Positions 49,606 to 59,539 are shown, counted from the first letter of the stretch. The stretch: 64,000 bases of DNA from Thraustochytrium sp. TN22 (GCA_013306675.1 JABLUY010000037.1:1-64000), one strand, 5' to 3'. Notes: generated by a model not told the origin, from the sequence alone. A program made the numbers and translations.

Positions 49606-52600
49606 TCACTTCTTGCGCGCAAGGGTGCGCTGCTTCTCGGCAGCGACGACGACCTTCTCCGTGGTCGCCAGGCCCTTGCGCTTGCGGAGCTCCTGCATGT
49701 ACTTCCAGGCACGGTTGTGCGCCTGATAGCTCTCCTCGTAGCCGCGCTCGCCAAACTCCTCGAGCTGGTCCTCAGTGGTGGCGCGGAAGAAGGGGTTCTC
49801 CGGCACGACTTGCCAATGACTAAAGACGAGCTGCGGCGTGGACGCCGCGCCCGAGGTCTGACGGCGCAGATCGTCACCGAGCCGGAAGCTCTCAACGATG
49901 GGCACGAGCGCCTCAATCGTGAAGATGGAGGTGCCCTCCCACATGTCTTCGCTGATAATCTTGGCGCGGCGCGCCGACAGCACGCCGTACATGCGACCGA
50001 GCTGGTCGCCCATTTGCGACTCCACATGGCACTGCAGCATGCACTTGAAGAAGCCCTCCACGAGGCGCACCTCGCAGCCCGTGTTGACGCCGTGCTTGTG
50101 CTGCTCGTGGTGCACCGTCACTCCGCGGCGGATCGCCTCGCGCACGCTCGACATGACCTGGCCCTGGATGGCTGCGTTACGCTTGAGCGCCGCGTGCTCC
50201 TCGGCCGTCTCGTCCTTGAGCGTCACGGCCTCCACGACAATGCAGGTGCCCCAGAGCGGCTCCTCGCACAGGGGCCCGGCGCGGCACGCCAGCTGGAAAC
50301 CGGCGATGATGCCGCCCGCCACCTCGTCCAGAAGCTGGCTCGAGCCGCCCTCCTCGTCTTCGTCGTCCTCGTTCTCCTCGTCCTCCTCCTCGGCGATGGC
50401 AGCCAACGGGCCAGCCAGCAGGTGCTGCATACGCTGGGAGCTGAGCGGGGCGCCCCGCGCCAGCCGGTTCACCAGCACGTTGGGGCCCACGCCGCGCGGA
50501 CCGAGCGACCACAGCCGCTGCAGGTCCCAGCCCTCACCTGCTTCCGCGAAGGCCTCCTCGAGCCTTGCCACCAGGTGCGCGCGCCGCTGCTCATCGCGCC
50601 GCGCGCGCTCCGTCTCGGGCCCGCTGCCCGCGCCGGCCTCGCCGCCGCTCTCGCGCCGCGACCGTCGCTGCTGTCCAGACGAGGATGCGCGCCGCGCCCC
50701 TGCCGAGGCTCCGCGTCCGTCTGCACCCTCCTGCTGGTCGTCGTCCTGGTCGTCCTCGAAGAGCTCCGTAAGATCCGTGCGCGAGTCCTCCAGCACGCGC
50801 AGAATGCACTCGGGCAGGGGAATCACACGCAGCGTCACCACCACGGCGTTGCCGCTCGCGCAAGCCAGCACGCGGCCGCCAGCCAGCACGCGCTTGCTAA
50901 AGGGCTGCGGCCGCGTCAGGTTAGCCAGCTCCGCGGCCGCGCCGCCCTCGTCCGCGCCGTCCTCGCCGGCGACGCCGTCCTCGCCCGCGCCGGTGCTACG
51001 CTTCTCGGCGTCCGCGGCCGCCTTATTGAACTGCTGCAGCGCCTCGGCATACTTGACCTCCTCTGCGCGCACGTCAAAGGGCGCAAAGACCTGGGCCGGA
51101 TGCGGCGCCGGCGCCTGATGCTCCGGGTGCTGCTGGTGCTGCGACTGCGACTGCGACTGGCCCGAGCCGTCCTGCAGCTCATTCACCACGACAACCGTCT
51201 CGCGGAAGATGGCAATGGGCTTGGACACCTTGAGCTCGATCCGCGCGAAGCGCTCCGTGAGGTCCTTGACGCAACGCTCCAGGTGCAGCTCGCCAATGCA
51301 GCCCAGAATGTGCTCGCCGTTCGGCTGAATGCGCACCTCCGCGACGGCGTCCGCGCGGTTGAGCAGCTTGAGCCCGCGCGTGAGTTGCGCCCACTGCAAC
51401 GGGTTGCTGGGCTCCAGCGACACGCGCAGCACCGGCGCGCTCTGCGAGGGCATCTTGGTCAGCGAGCACGCCTGCGACGACCCGGACAGCGTTGCCGACT
51501 TGAGCACGTCGCGCTCCAGGCCGGCCAGCGCCAAGATGTTGCCGGCCGGCACCGCCTCCAGCGGCACCAGCTCCGTATTCATCATGAGCAGCGGGATCAC
51601 GCCCGCGCCCACCACGGTGCGGTGACGGCCTGGGTGCGTTGGCACGTACTTGGGACCCAGCACGTGCACGGGGACGCCAGGTCGCACGGTGCCGCTGAAG
51701 ATGCGCGCGAAGGCGAAGAAGAGCTCCTCCGAGGCGCCCTCCCCGCCGGCCTCGCCCGCCGCATCTGCATGCGCCGGCGGTGGCAACGGCGGCTGCGGCG
51801 CGTCCTCCGCGCCCTCCAGCTGCTCCAGCTTCTTGACCGACGCATCCTGCTGCTTGCGCCGCAGGTCAGCCAGGAGCGCGGCCGTCTGCGGCGTGACGGT
51901 GCTGCTCTCCACGGCGAAAATCTTGGTCACGTAGACCACGAGCGGGCCGTTCGGGTCGCAGGACTCCACGCCGGCGCGAGCCGTGGCCAGCGCGCTGGCG
52001 AGCGGCTCCTCCGCGTGCAGGTGCGGCCAGAGCACCTCGGTGCGGCGCTGCTGCGCGCGCACCGGGTCCGGCACGCAGCGCACGACCATGGACAGCACGG
52101 CCCGCGTCACGGGCAGCCAGGCGTGCATGGTGGTGCGCAGCGCCGCCCGGCCGCCCTTGGCGAGCTCGCGCGCGTTGATGCGGTCCTGAATGCCCAAGCG
52201 ACCCACAATCTTGTCCAGCTTCTTGGGCTTGGAGTCGATCACCGTCGCGCCGTAGACCTGCCAGATGGCATCCAGCACAAAGGACGCAAACATGGGCGGG
52301 TGCTGCCGGGACGCCTCGCCAGTCGTCACGCTTGCTTGCGTCGACTTGCTCTGCAAAATCTTGCCCTGCTTCGCGCTGTACCAGTAGTTGCCCCACAGCG
52401 ACCGCAGCACCTTGCGCCGGTTCTGAATGCCCAGCGCCTGCGCCACCATGGGCACGAAATCGATGGTGCGAAAGGCCCAGCTGTCGGCGGCCGAGCAAAA
52501 CACCACGTTGCCGCGCTCCGGCGCGAACACGTAGGCGTTCTCCTCCTCGTCGTCAAAGTCCAGCGCCCACGCCTGCGTGTCGATCGCCTCGTCGCCCAGC

Positions 52601-53554
52601 TCGTCCACGCTGCGCGTCGCGCCGCTGCTGCTGCCGCCGACCGCGCCTTCGCCACCGCCGGCCGCTGCGGCCGCCGCGGCCGCCGCGGCCTCGGCCGCCC
52701 CGGACGCCGGCGAGTCGGCCGCCATCACGGTGGCGTTCATGAACCCGAGCAGAACGGCGTTCACGCTCTCGACGATCTTGAGGAGATGCTCGTACGCCTC
52801 GATCGGATCCAGCTGCCGCTCGATGATGAGACGGTCCACCTTGTTGAGCACGAGGCACGGCCGCAGGCGCTCCTCCCACGCCTGGCGCAGGACCGCGTGC
52901 GTCTGGATTGCCACGCCCTCGATCACGTCCACCACCACGAGCGCGCCGTCGCAGAGCCGCACCGCTGTCGACACGTCCGAGCTAAAGTCCACGTGGCCCG
53001 GCGAGTCGATCAGGTTGACCAGGTAGTCTTTGTTCAGCCGTTCGTGCCGGTACAGCAGCGAGATGGCGCTCGACTGCATCGTGATGCCGCGCTCCTGCTC
53101 ATCCGGCCTGCTGTCCAGGAACCGCACGGTGCCTGCCAGCCGCTCCGAGATGATGCCGTTGCTGCTCACCAGGCAGTCCGACAAGGTCGTCTTCATGGCG
53201 CCGCGCTCGTCAGCGTCATCGCCTCCAGGCCAGGGCAGCTTGCGCCGCGGCCCCTCCTACTTACCTTGCCATGGTCGACGTGAGCGAGGATGCAGATGTT
53301 GCGCACCTGAGCTCGCGCAGCGCGCCGCCGTCAGCCTCCCTCCAGTCTCCCTCCATCTCCGCCGCCCTCGCCGCCGCCACGGCCGCCGCCCGCGCAGGCC
53401 CGCGCCGCGGCCTCCGCGGCCGCGGCCACCGGCTTGGCCTGGCCTGGCCTGGCCTGGCCTGGCCGCCCGCGCCTCGTGCCTCGCCGGCCGCACCTACCTG
53501 CTCCGTGTTGCTCTGCAGCTGCGCGAGCTGGTCGGGCCGCACCGTGGGCGGCAT
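49606..53554 (-). CDS. EFL1: Elongation factor-like GTPase 1 (60S ribosome maturation), three exons
   Basis: On the minus strand, exon 1 is 53554-53498 (19 codons, MPPTVRPDQLAQLQSNTEQ), intron 1 is 53497-53307 (GTAGGT...CTCAG), exon 2 is 53306-53265 (14 codons, VRNICILAHVDHGK), intron 2 is 53264-53191 (GTAAGT...GAAG), and exon 3 is 53190-49606. The joined product is 1227 residues, close to human EFL1 (1120). The G1 box HVDHGK-TT is split by intron 2; G3 is DSPGH and G4 is NKVD. Translation-factor domains II, III, IV and V follow, ending in EF-2-like VFSHWQVVP. A Ser/Arg/Asp-rich insert (about 780-870) and an acidic loop are lineage-specific. By family, EFL1 works with SBDS to use GTP and eject eIF6 from late pre-60S subunits in the cytoplasm, which licenses 60S-40S joining. 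This agrees with the start [20 protein letters not shown] of human EFL1. Confidence 0.93.
53191..53264 (-). other. EFL1 intron 2 (74 nt) splitting the P-loop codons
   Basis: The donor is GTAAGT straight after the Lys codon of HVDHGK, and the acceptor is AAG before ACGACC (Thr-Thr). The intron contains an ATG next to its end, so a retained intron would place a new start before TTLSD. An earlier AG would insert five codons into the P-loop and is therefore disfavoured. Confidence 0.8.
53307..53497 (-). other. EFL1 intron 1 (191 nt) with a GGCCT array
   Basis: The donor is GTAGGT after the CAG codon and the acceptor is CTCAG before GTGCGC. It contains about six GGCCT units (53434-53462). Confidence 0.8.
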
Positions 53555-53871
53555 GCCGCCTGCGCCGCGCCCGCGCCGCGCCGCCCTGCCCCGCGCCGGC
53601 GGCCTCGCGCGCAGCCCTCGCGAGGAGAGGATGCGGGACTGCCGCCGCCATGCCATGCCATGCCATGCCACGGAGCCGAGCCGCGCCGCGCCGCACGGCG
53701 GCCGGGAGCGCGCGCCGCGGCGCAGGCCTCCTGGCGCGGCTCATGGCGGCGAGGACGAGACGAGCGGAGAGGAGTTGAGAGGAGAGGAGATGAAGAAGCG
53801 CTGCGCTGCGCTGCGCTGCGCTGCCATGCACGAGGAGGGCGCAGAACCCGAACGCTAGGCCGCGCGGCGCC
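53555..53871. promoter_or_regulatory. Bidirectional promoter region between EFL1 and the OTU gene
   Basis: Only 317 bp separate two divergent ATGs. The region contains CCATGCCATGCCATGCCATG repeats (about 53648-53670), GAGGAGA repeats (about 53769-53790) and CTGCG repeats (about 53799-53823). No TATA box is visible. Regulation is inferred from spacing only. Confidence 0.5.
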
Positions 53872-55485
53872 ATGGGCAACAGCGCCACGACGGCCGCGGC
53901 GGCGGAGGCGGAGGCGGGCGCGGCGGGCGGCGCGGCGGCCCGCGGCGAGCCCCGCGCCCGTGCCGGCGCCCCCGGCGGGGCCGCGGAGCGCGGCGGCGCG
54001 GTCGGAGCGGCGGTCTCGGCCGCGGCGGGCTCGGGCTCAAGCTCCGGCTCCAGCTCGAGCCCGTCGCCGTCGCCGTCGCCGTGGGCGGCGCTCATGCGGC
54101 TGCATGGCAACAGCAAGCCGCGCGACAAGGCGACGGAGCGCCGCAGCATGGTGCTGCTGCAGGAGTGCTCGGCGCTCATGCGCGAGCTGGAGGAGGAGGT
54201 GGGCGTGCCGCCGGAGGCGGCCGCGGCGCTCATCGAGGACCTGCGCGGGGACCAGGCCGCCATCTGGCGCGCGCTGGCCAAACACATCAATGACATGGAC
54301 CCGGCCTCGCACCTCGCCGGCCAGGCGCGCTCCAGTAAGATCACCGACAAGTTCCGCCGTTCCGTGCACGCGCGCGAGATCGAGAGCCTGCGCAAGCTCG
54401 GATTCTCGGACGTGCATACGATCCGCGCGCTGCGCGCAAACAACTACGAGGAAGTTCCTGCCATTCGCGCGCTGCTCAAGGAGTACCACCAGCACTCACT
54501 CGCGCACAAGACTGCCTCCTTCAGCGAGCGCATGTGGAGCAAGGAGGAGTCCAAGGACTTTGCGCGCGAGCTGCGCGTGGACGACGAGTGCCTCGTGCCT
54601 GAGGCCGCATCGGCACCGCCGCCACCGCCGCCACAGGCGGATCCGGTCTTTGTGGAACGCGCCAAGCACGATGCCGCCATGCTGCGCGCGCTCAAAACCA
54701 CCTCCAGCACCAAGTGGAATCCTGCGCTCGTGCGCGCCATGGTGGCCATGAAGCGCAAGGCGGACTCGGCGCGCGAGCTTGTACAGGAGCGCGCCGACCC
54801 GGACAGCCCGCGCGGCCCTGCCACGGGCCACGTGCGCCGCGAGATCGGCCAGACCAGCCTGCTCAAGGAGCGCTTGGCCAACTTCGGCCTCGGCGAGATC
54901 GTCGTCTCCGGCGACGGAAATTGCCAATTCCGCGCCGTCAGCCACGAACTCTTCAACACGCAGGACCTGCACGCCTGGGTGCGCGCGCGCGCCGTCGACT
55001 ACATTCGCACGCACCGCGAAGACTTTCAAATGTACTTTGATGGGCCTGCCGACCTCGACGCCTACCTGGATAAAATGTCTCAGCTCCGCGAGTGGGGTGA
55101 TGAGATCACGCTGAAAGCCATCGCTGACGCGCTAGGCGTCACCGTGCACGTGCTCACGTCCACGGAAGGATTTGGCGGCTACCTGCTGGACTACACGCCT
55201 GTGCGCGCCAGCAATGGCCAGGATGACGAGAAGGGCGGAGAGGCCGGCACCGCTCGCCACGTCTACCTAACCTACGAGTCGCCAGTGCACTACAATGTCA
55301 TGACGCTGCGCGACGATGAGCGCCGTAAGCGTCTTTCGGACCGCGCCCGCGCCCTCCTCAATAGCACCGAGGCCGCTTTCGTGCTGCAAGCCGCCGCTGC
55401 TGAAGTCCTCAGCGCCGAGAGCAGCCGCGGCAGCAGCTCGAGCTCCGAAGAATTTGAGGACGCCAAGATCGTTCACCACCTCTGA
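53872..55485 (+). CDS. OTU-family deubiquitinase, N-myristoylation candidate
   Basis: The 537-residue protein starts at the ATG at 53872 in GCCATGGG context. The N-terminus MGNSATT fits an N-myristoylation site (Gly2, Ser4, Thr6). Residues 10-70 are Ala/Gly/Ser-rich. A helical region (about 75-215) includes a UBA-like helical stretch with RKLGFSDVHTIRALRANNYE. The OTU domain spans about 335-480: SGDGNCQFRAVSHELF holds Asp348 and Cys351, and VYLTYESPVHYNV holds His473, so the catalytic triad is complete. RARAVDYIRTHREDFQMYF and WGDEITLKAIADALGVTVHV match plant and protist OTU proteins. It should cleave ubiquitin chains in the cytosol, perhaps at membranes if myristoylated. It shares a short promoter with EFL1. 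Confidence 0.9.
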   Translation: MGNSATTAAAAEAEAGAAGGAAARGEPRARAGAPGGAAERGGAVGAAVSAAAGSGSSSGSSSSPSPSPSPWAALMRLHGNSKPRDKATERRSMVLLQECSALMRELEEEVGVPPEAAAALIEDLRGDQAAIWRALAKHINDMDPASHLAGQARSSKITDKFRRSVHAREIESLRKLGFSDVHTIRALRANNYEEVPAIRALLKEYHQHSLAHKTASFSERMWSKEESKDFARELRVDDECLVPEAASAPPPPPPQADPVFVERAKHDAAMLRALKTTSSTKWNPALVRAMVAMKRKADSARELVQERADPDSPRGPATGHVRREIGQTSLLKERLANFGLGEIVVSGDGNCQFRAVSHELFNTQDLHAWVRARAVDYIRTHREDFQMYFDGPADLDAYLDKMSQLREWGDEITLKAIADALGVTVHVLTSTEGFGGYLLDYTPVRASNGQDDEKGGEAGTARHVYLTYESPVHYNVMTLRDDERRKRLSDRARALLNSTEAAFVLQAAAAEVLSAESSRGSSSSSEEFEDAKIVHHL

Positions 55486-56072
55486 CCGTGCCTGACAAGG
55501 AACAAGGGGAGGGGGAGGGGGAGGGGGCTGCAGAGACCGAGCGTACTTTTAGTATTCGTAATCTAAGGCTTAGCACTGCACTTACTGTCGAATCGAGTCA
55601 CACTCGCTCGTCGCAGGAGATCCGCCGGAGGCGTCCGGGAGGCGGTCAAGCCATACCACGCTTCGACCATGCAAGTTCTCTGACGGGGGGTTTTGCTTTC
55701 GGAGGCAGAGCGCGCCACCAGCGAGCGACCAGGCGCAACGACAGTGACCAACCGGAGACCGGGTCCACCTCTCTATCGCGCACGCACTCGTGAGGACGAT
55801 CTGGCCGAGGCATGATCGCGAGCAAGTGTTTTTGTCCCCTTGCCTTGCGGTGTTGCTCACGACCCTGTCGTCGTCGTCGTCGTCGTTGATGCCGTCGTTG
55901 CCGTAGATGTCGTCGTTGTCGTAGATGTCGTCGTCGTTAGCAGGGAAGCCCTCGTGGGTGGGTGGAGCCAGAGAGAGAGCAACGCAGAGCAGATGGAGCA
56001 GAGCCCGAAGCTCCGCCCGCGCGGCATGGCGTAGCGCGGGGCGGCGGGCGGTGGCGCGAGCGCGGGAGGGCG
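55486..56072 (+). promoter_or_regulatory. Upstream region of the CHAT-STAND-SH2 gene with a three-uORF array
   Basis: A GTC/GTT-rich tract at about 55866-55940 contains three ATGs spaced exactly 18 nt apart (55889, 55907, 55925). The first two open four- or five-codon frames that end in TAG six codons later. The third opens a frame that runs past the main ATG at 56073 in a different frame, to 56521. No other gene is seen. Whether all three lie in the mRNA is unknown. Confidence 0.6.
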
Positions 56073-58250
56073 ATGCAGGTGATCTTCAGCGCGCCGCGCG
56101 GCACGACGTCGCGGCCGGCGCGGTACCGGGAAGAGATCGATGCGGTGCGGCGCGCCTGCGAGAGCTGCAACCTTGCGTGCGTGGCGCACGCGGCGACGAG
56201 CCGCACGGTGCTGAGCCTGCTGCGCGAGGGGTGCTCGTGCGGCGTGCTGCACTTCGTGGGCACCGGCAGTCCCGGCGGCAGGGTGATGCTCGAGACGGAT
56301 CGCGGGCGGCCCTTGGAACAGGAGCTCGGCCAGGTGAGCGTTGGGGCGACGCGCAACGGCGGGCCACAGCCTGTGGTCTTCGTGAGTGCGCAGGGGCTGC
56401 CGTGCGCCGAGGACGCGGCCGCGGCCTTTTTAGATGTCGGCGTGCCAGCGGTGGTGCTCGTGCGACGCATGGCCGTGGGCTTTGTGCAGGCCTTTTACGA
56501 GACGCTGCTGGCGTGGCCTGAAGACGAGGCGGCGCTGGACGAGGTGCTCCGGCGCGCGGTGGAGGCGGCCGGCGCCCCCTCGGGCGTGGCCGAGGTGCTT
56601 GTGGCCAAGAACGCTTCGGGGGGCGTGCACGTTGCGCTGGGCGCGCTGCGGCAGCCGCAGTTGCTCCTGCGGCGGCAGTCGAGCGCCGCGGTGCCGCTGC
56701 CGGCCGTGATGGATGCGCCGCGCAGCTTCTTCGGGCGGTTGCAGTCGCTGGACACGCTATGCAAGGCCTTGCTGGACGAAGAGAAGCGCCTGTTACTGGT
56801 GACCGGGACGCCTGGCAGCGGCAAGTCGGCGCTGGCCTCTCACGTGGTGCAGTTCGCGCTGGAGCGCAAGCTCTTACGCGCCGTTTACCACGTAAACTGC
56901 GCGGCGCTGGACCGGCGCATCCACGAGCGCGCCCCGCGATACGAGCGCGCGCGCATGCGATGGACGCTGGATCTGGCGGCGGCCATGGCGCACGTCTTCG
57001 CGCTTCGGCACATGCAGTCCGTCCAGAACCCGCTGCTGGCCGGCGCGCCGCAGGAGGTTAACGCCGCGCTGGCCGCGGCAGGCGACAAGAACAACCGCGA
57101 TGCTGTTCTCATGCGCCTCACGGTGGCGCTCAAGGAGCTCTATGAGTCCTCGCGGACGCCGTCCCGCGAGATTGTGCTGGTGCTTGACAATGGCGAGGCC
57201 GCCGGCGTGTGCAACGCCGTCTTCGTGGACCTCGTACATCGTCTCACCGAGTACCTGGGTATTACGATCTTGTGCGTGTCGCGCTTCGCCTCGCCGTACC
57301 TGCGTCCGTCCAAGTACATCGAGCACGTCGTCTTGGAAGGCATGGACGCGCGTGCGGCAACCTCTCTCATGGCGGAAGAGCTCGCGGCGCCCGATGCCGC
57401 GGCCATGCCCGCCGTGGACCGCCTGCACAACGAACAGGCCTGCACGCCGGCCATGGTCAAGGCGCTCGCGCGCAGCCAGATTTTGCACGGGCCGGCGCTC
57501 GCCGCGCGCGCGCGCGAACTCTGCAAGCAGGACGAGCGCCACGTGCTGGAGTCCTTCCGCGCGATGCTGGCCAACCTGTTGGACGACGCTGACGCGGCCG
57601 CCGGCGTGGCGTTCTGGGAGTCCTGCTGCGACTCCGCCGCGGGCCGCATCCTTAGCCCGAGCCGCACGACCTGGGTGCGCTTCGCGGACCACCTGCGCGC
57701 GCACTTCGAGGAGCACATGGGCTCGGCACGCCCGTTGAGCGATGCGTCGCTTGCCACCATTGGCCACAAGCTCACGCGCGTATCCCCTCTGCTGCCGCAC
57801 CCTCTGGACACCTTTGTGTCGGCCTCGCGCTTCATCAAGGCGTTCTGGCCATGGTACACCTTTGCCCTGCGCACGCTGCGCGCCTTAGGCGGGCTGTGGG
57901 CGCAGCGCGTGGGCAGCCTGCCAGTGGTTTGGCTCACCTCGCGCGAGGATGCCGGCAAGCACCTGCGACACGCGCCGGCCGGCACCTTTATTCTTCGCAT
58001 CAGTGAGAGTCTGCCGGGCGCGCTCGTGGCGGACGTGGTCGCGGACGGACATGAGTCATCCTCCAGGGCCAAGGTGCACCACACTGCCATGATGGTGAAT
58101 GGGGACGGGACTTGCGCGGTCGGCGAGCTGCGCTACGCCTCGCTCGCGCAGGCCGTCCTTCAGAACCGCAACCTCTTGTATGTATACAGCGGGGCGCGCC
58201 AGGCCGCGGCGCCCGTGTCCAAGGCGGATGTCTTTCACGTCACGGCTTGA
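56073..58250 (+). CDS. CHAT-like / STAND P-loop NTPase / SH2 fusion protein
   Basis: The 725-residue protein starts at the ATG at 56073 (MQVIFSAPRG); upstream the frame is open but has no ATG. Residues 1-175 resemble a CHAT protease fold: a central VLHFVGTGSPGGRVMLE strand-loop, later VVFVSAQGLPCAEDAAAAFL and a GVPAVVLVRRMAVGFVQAFY helix. The usual HG and NAC catalytic motifs are FVGTGS and VSAQ here, so catalysis is doubtful. Residues about 220-420 are a P-loop NTPase: Walker A GTPGSGKS at 245-252 (Lys251) and Walker B IVLVLDN (Asp372), the STAND/NB-ARC style. A helical region follows. From about 618 to 720 there is an SH2 domain with GTFILRISES, the phosphotyrosine-binding Arg strand, closest in wording to STAT SH2. 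The protein looks like an ATP-gated switch that reads phosphotyrosine. The architecture is new to me. Confidence 0.85.
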   Translation: MQVIFSAPRGTTSRPARYREEIDAVRRACESCNLACVAHAATSRTVLSLLREGCSCGVLHFVGTGSPGGRVMLETDRGRPLEQELGQVSVGATRNGGPQPVVFVSAQGLPCAEDAAAAFLDVGVPAVVLVRRMAVGFVQAFYETLLAWPEDEAALDEVLRRAVEAAGAPSGVAEVLVAKNASGGVHVALGALRQPQLLLRRQSSAAVPLPAVMDAPRSFFGRLQSLDTLCKALLDEEKRLLLVTGTPGSGKSALASHVVQFALERKLLRAVYHVNCAALDRRIHERAPRYERARMRWTLDLAAAMAHVFALRHMQSVQNPLLAGAPQEVNAALAAAGDKNNRDAVLMRLTVALKELYESSRTPSREIVLVLDNGEAAGVCNAVFVDLVHRLTEYLGITILCVSRFASPYLRPSKYIEHVVLEGMDARAATSLMAEELAAPDAAAMPAVDRLHNEQACTPAMVKALARSQILHGPALAARARELCKQDERHVLESFRAMLANLLDDADAAAGVAFWESCCDSAAGRILSPSRTTWVRFADHLRAHFEEHMGSARPLSDASLATIGHKLTRVSPLLPHPLDTFVSASRFIKAFWPWYTFALRTLRALGGLWAQRVGSLPVVWLTSREDAGKHLRHAPAGTFILRISESLPGALVADVVADGHESSSRAKVHHTAMMVNGDGTCAVGELRYASLAQAVLQNRNLLYVYSGARQAAAPVSKADVFHVTA

Positions 58251-58471
58251 CTGTGAGTATGCCCAAGCCAACACCTAGGCCTACACCTGCACCAGGAACA
58301 GGAACAGGAACAGGAACAATCACGAGAGTCTCTGCGTCTGCGTGGTCTGGTACAGAAGCTTTGAAACAAAGAAGAGAAGAAAACGCAACAACAACGAGAC
58401 GAATGTCTGGATACTTACATGACGCCGCGGCACCCATGCGCGCGCCGCCCACCACCACCACCCAACCTATC

Positions 58472-59539
58472 CTATCGATCTCGTCGCGCCGCAGCAGAAG
58501 CGCCAGAGGCGGCGCGCGACTCGTAAAAGTCAGGGCTCCGACGGTCGTGGTTGCGCACCCCGGAACCGTAGAGCGCGTTGTTAAAGGCAGAGAGCGCCTG
58601 GTGGATGCGGCTCGAGGACGCGCCCGTCATGAGCAGATTGTTGGAGAGCTGGCGCTCCAGGCTACGCGAGAGGGGCGGTATGTCCTCGCCGGCGAGCGAG
58701 TTGATGCTGTTGTCCCCGCCCGCGTTGTTGTCGGTCTCGCCGGCGCCAGCGCCGGGGACGTCGATGCTGTGATAATAGCCGCCGTAGTTGTCGAGGAGCG
58801 GGGTGGAGTCCGAGAGCGAGGCAGCCGAGGGCGAGCCATGCAGCGCAAAGGCGCCAGCGGACTCGGCGTGGTCAATGTCGGACTCAAAAGAGGAACTGGC
58901 GTCGCGGTGCAGCGAGCGCGTGGAGGAGTTGAAGACCACGTTCTGGTAGAGAGGCTGATCGCGCGGGCGCAGCGAGAGCAAGCCGAGCAGCACGCAGATA
59001 AAGGCGTACGCGCCGCGCAGAAAGTGCACCATCTCACTGGTGTGCAGCTCGGCGTGCATGAGGAAGATGACGAGCGTGATGGTGAACTGCGCGACCCACC
59101 AGAGGCGCAGGCAAGTGAAGCTCGGCAGGTGGCGGTGGTAGCCGAGCACGAGCAGCGCGAGCGAGACGAGCCAGGCCACGGTGGCAAGCGAAAGCGAGAC
59201 GCGCACGGCGATGGATGGCGGGTCCGCGTCGATGGCCAGCGTCGCCGCGCAGGCGATGGCCAGCAGCGTGAGCACAAACTTGGCCTGATATCGCCAAGAT
59301 CGCGCCGGCTTGACCTCGGGCTCGCGCAGCACGCGCACCAGGCGCGGCACGGCGTACGCCATGAAGACCACGGCGCTCGGCAGCTCCACCACCGTGCTGC
59401 AGAAGCACATGGTGAGCGCGTTGCCCTCGGCCGTCGGGCCCCATCCGGTCAGCTCGTCGCACCAGCCGCCCAGCGTGTCCACGCCGCCGCCGGTCGCGTT
59501 CGGGGCCAGGCCCGAGGGCCCGACGCCCGCCGCCGCCAT
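58472..59539 (-). CDS. Five-helix membrane protein resembling an ABCC-type TMD0, without ATPase
   Basis: The 355-residue protein starts at the minus-strand ATG at 59539. An N-terminal WCDELTGWGP with a glycosylation-type Asn lies before five hydrophobic segments (about 43-68, 86-103, 112-137, 145-163, 172-190). The spacing and short polar loops, including SFTCLRLWWVAQFT, resemble TMD0 of ABCC/MRP transporters. The cytosolic tail (about 195-355) is Ser/Asp/Asn-rich with an acidic di-leucine-like segment STPLLDN. No ABC core or nucleotide-binding domain follows: a stop lies at 58472 and the next gene ends at 58250 on the other strand. It may be a stand-alone TMD0-type membrane adaptor, or the gene may have lost its core. 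The match is by pattern only; other five-helix families are possible. Confidence 0.65.
   Translation of the reverse strand: MAAAGVGPSGLAPNATGGGVDTLGGWCDELTGWGPTAEGNALTMCFCSTVVELPSAVVFMAYAVPRLVRVLREPEVKPARSWRYQAKFVLTLLAIACAATLAIDADPPSIAVRVSLSLATVAWLVSLALLVLGYHRHLPSFTCLRLWWVAQFTITLVIFLMHAELHTSEMVHFLRGAYAFICVLLGLLSLRPRDQPLYQNVVFNSSTRSLHRDASSSFESDIDHAESAGAFALHGSPSAASLSDSTPLLDNYGGYYHSIDVPGAGAGETDNNAGGDNSINSLAGEDIPPLSRSLERQLSNNLLMTGASSSRIHQALSAFNNALYGSGVRNHDRRSPDFYESRAASGASAAARRDR

Noticed and set aside
49717-53283. Open frame of about 1190 codons on the plus strand over EFL1
   Set aside because: It is antisense to a clear EFL1. High GC at third positions removes stops from one antisense frame, and the product has no family features.
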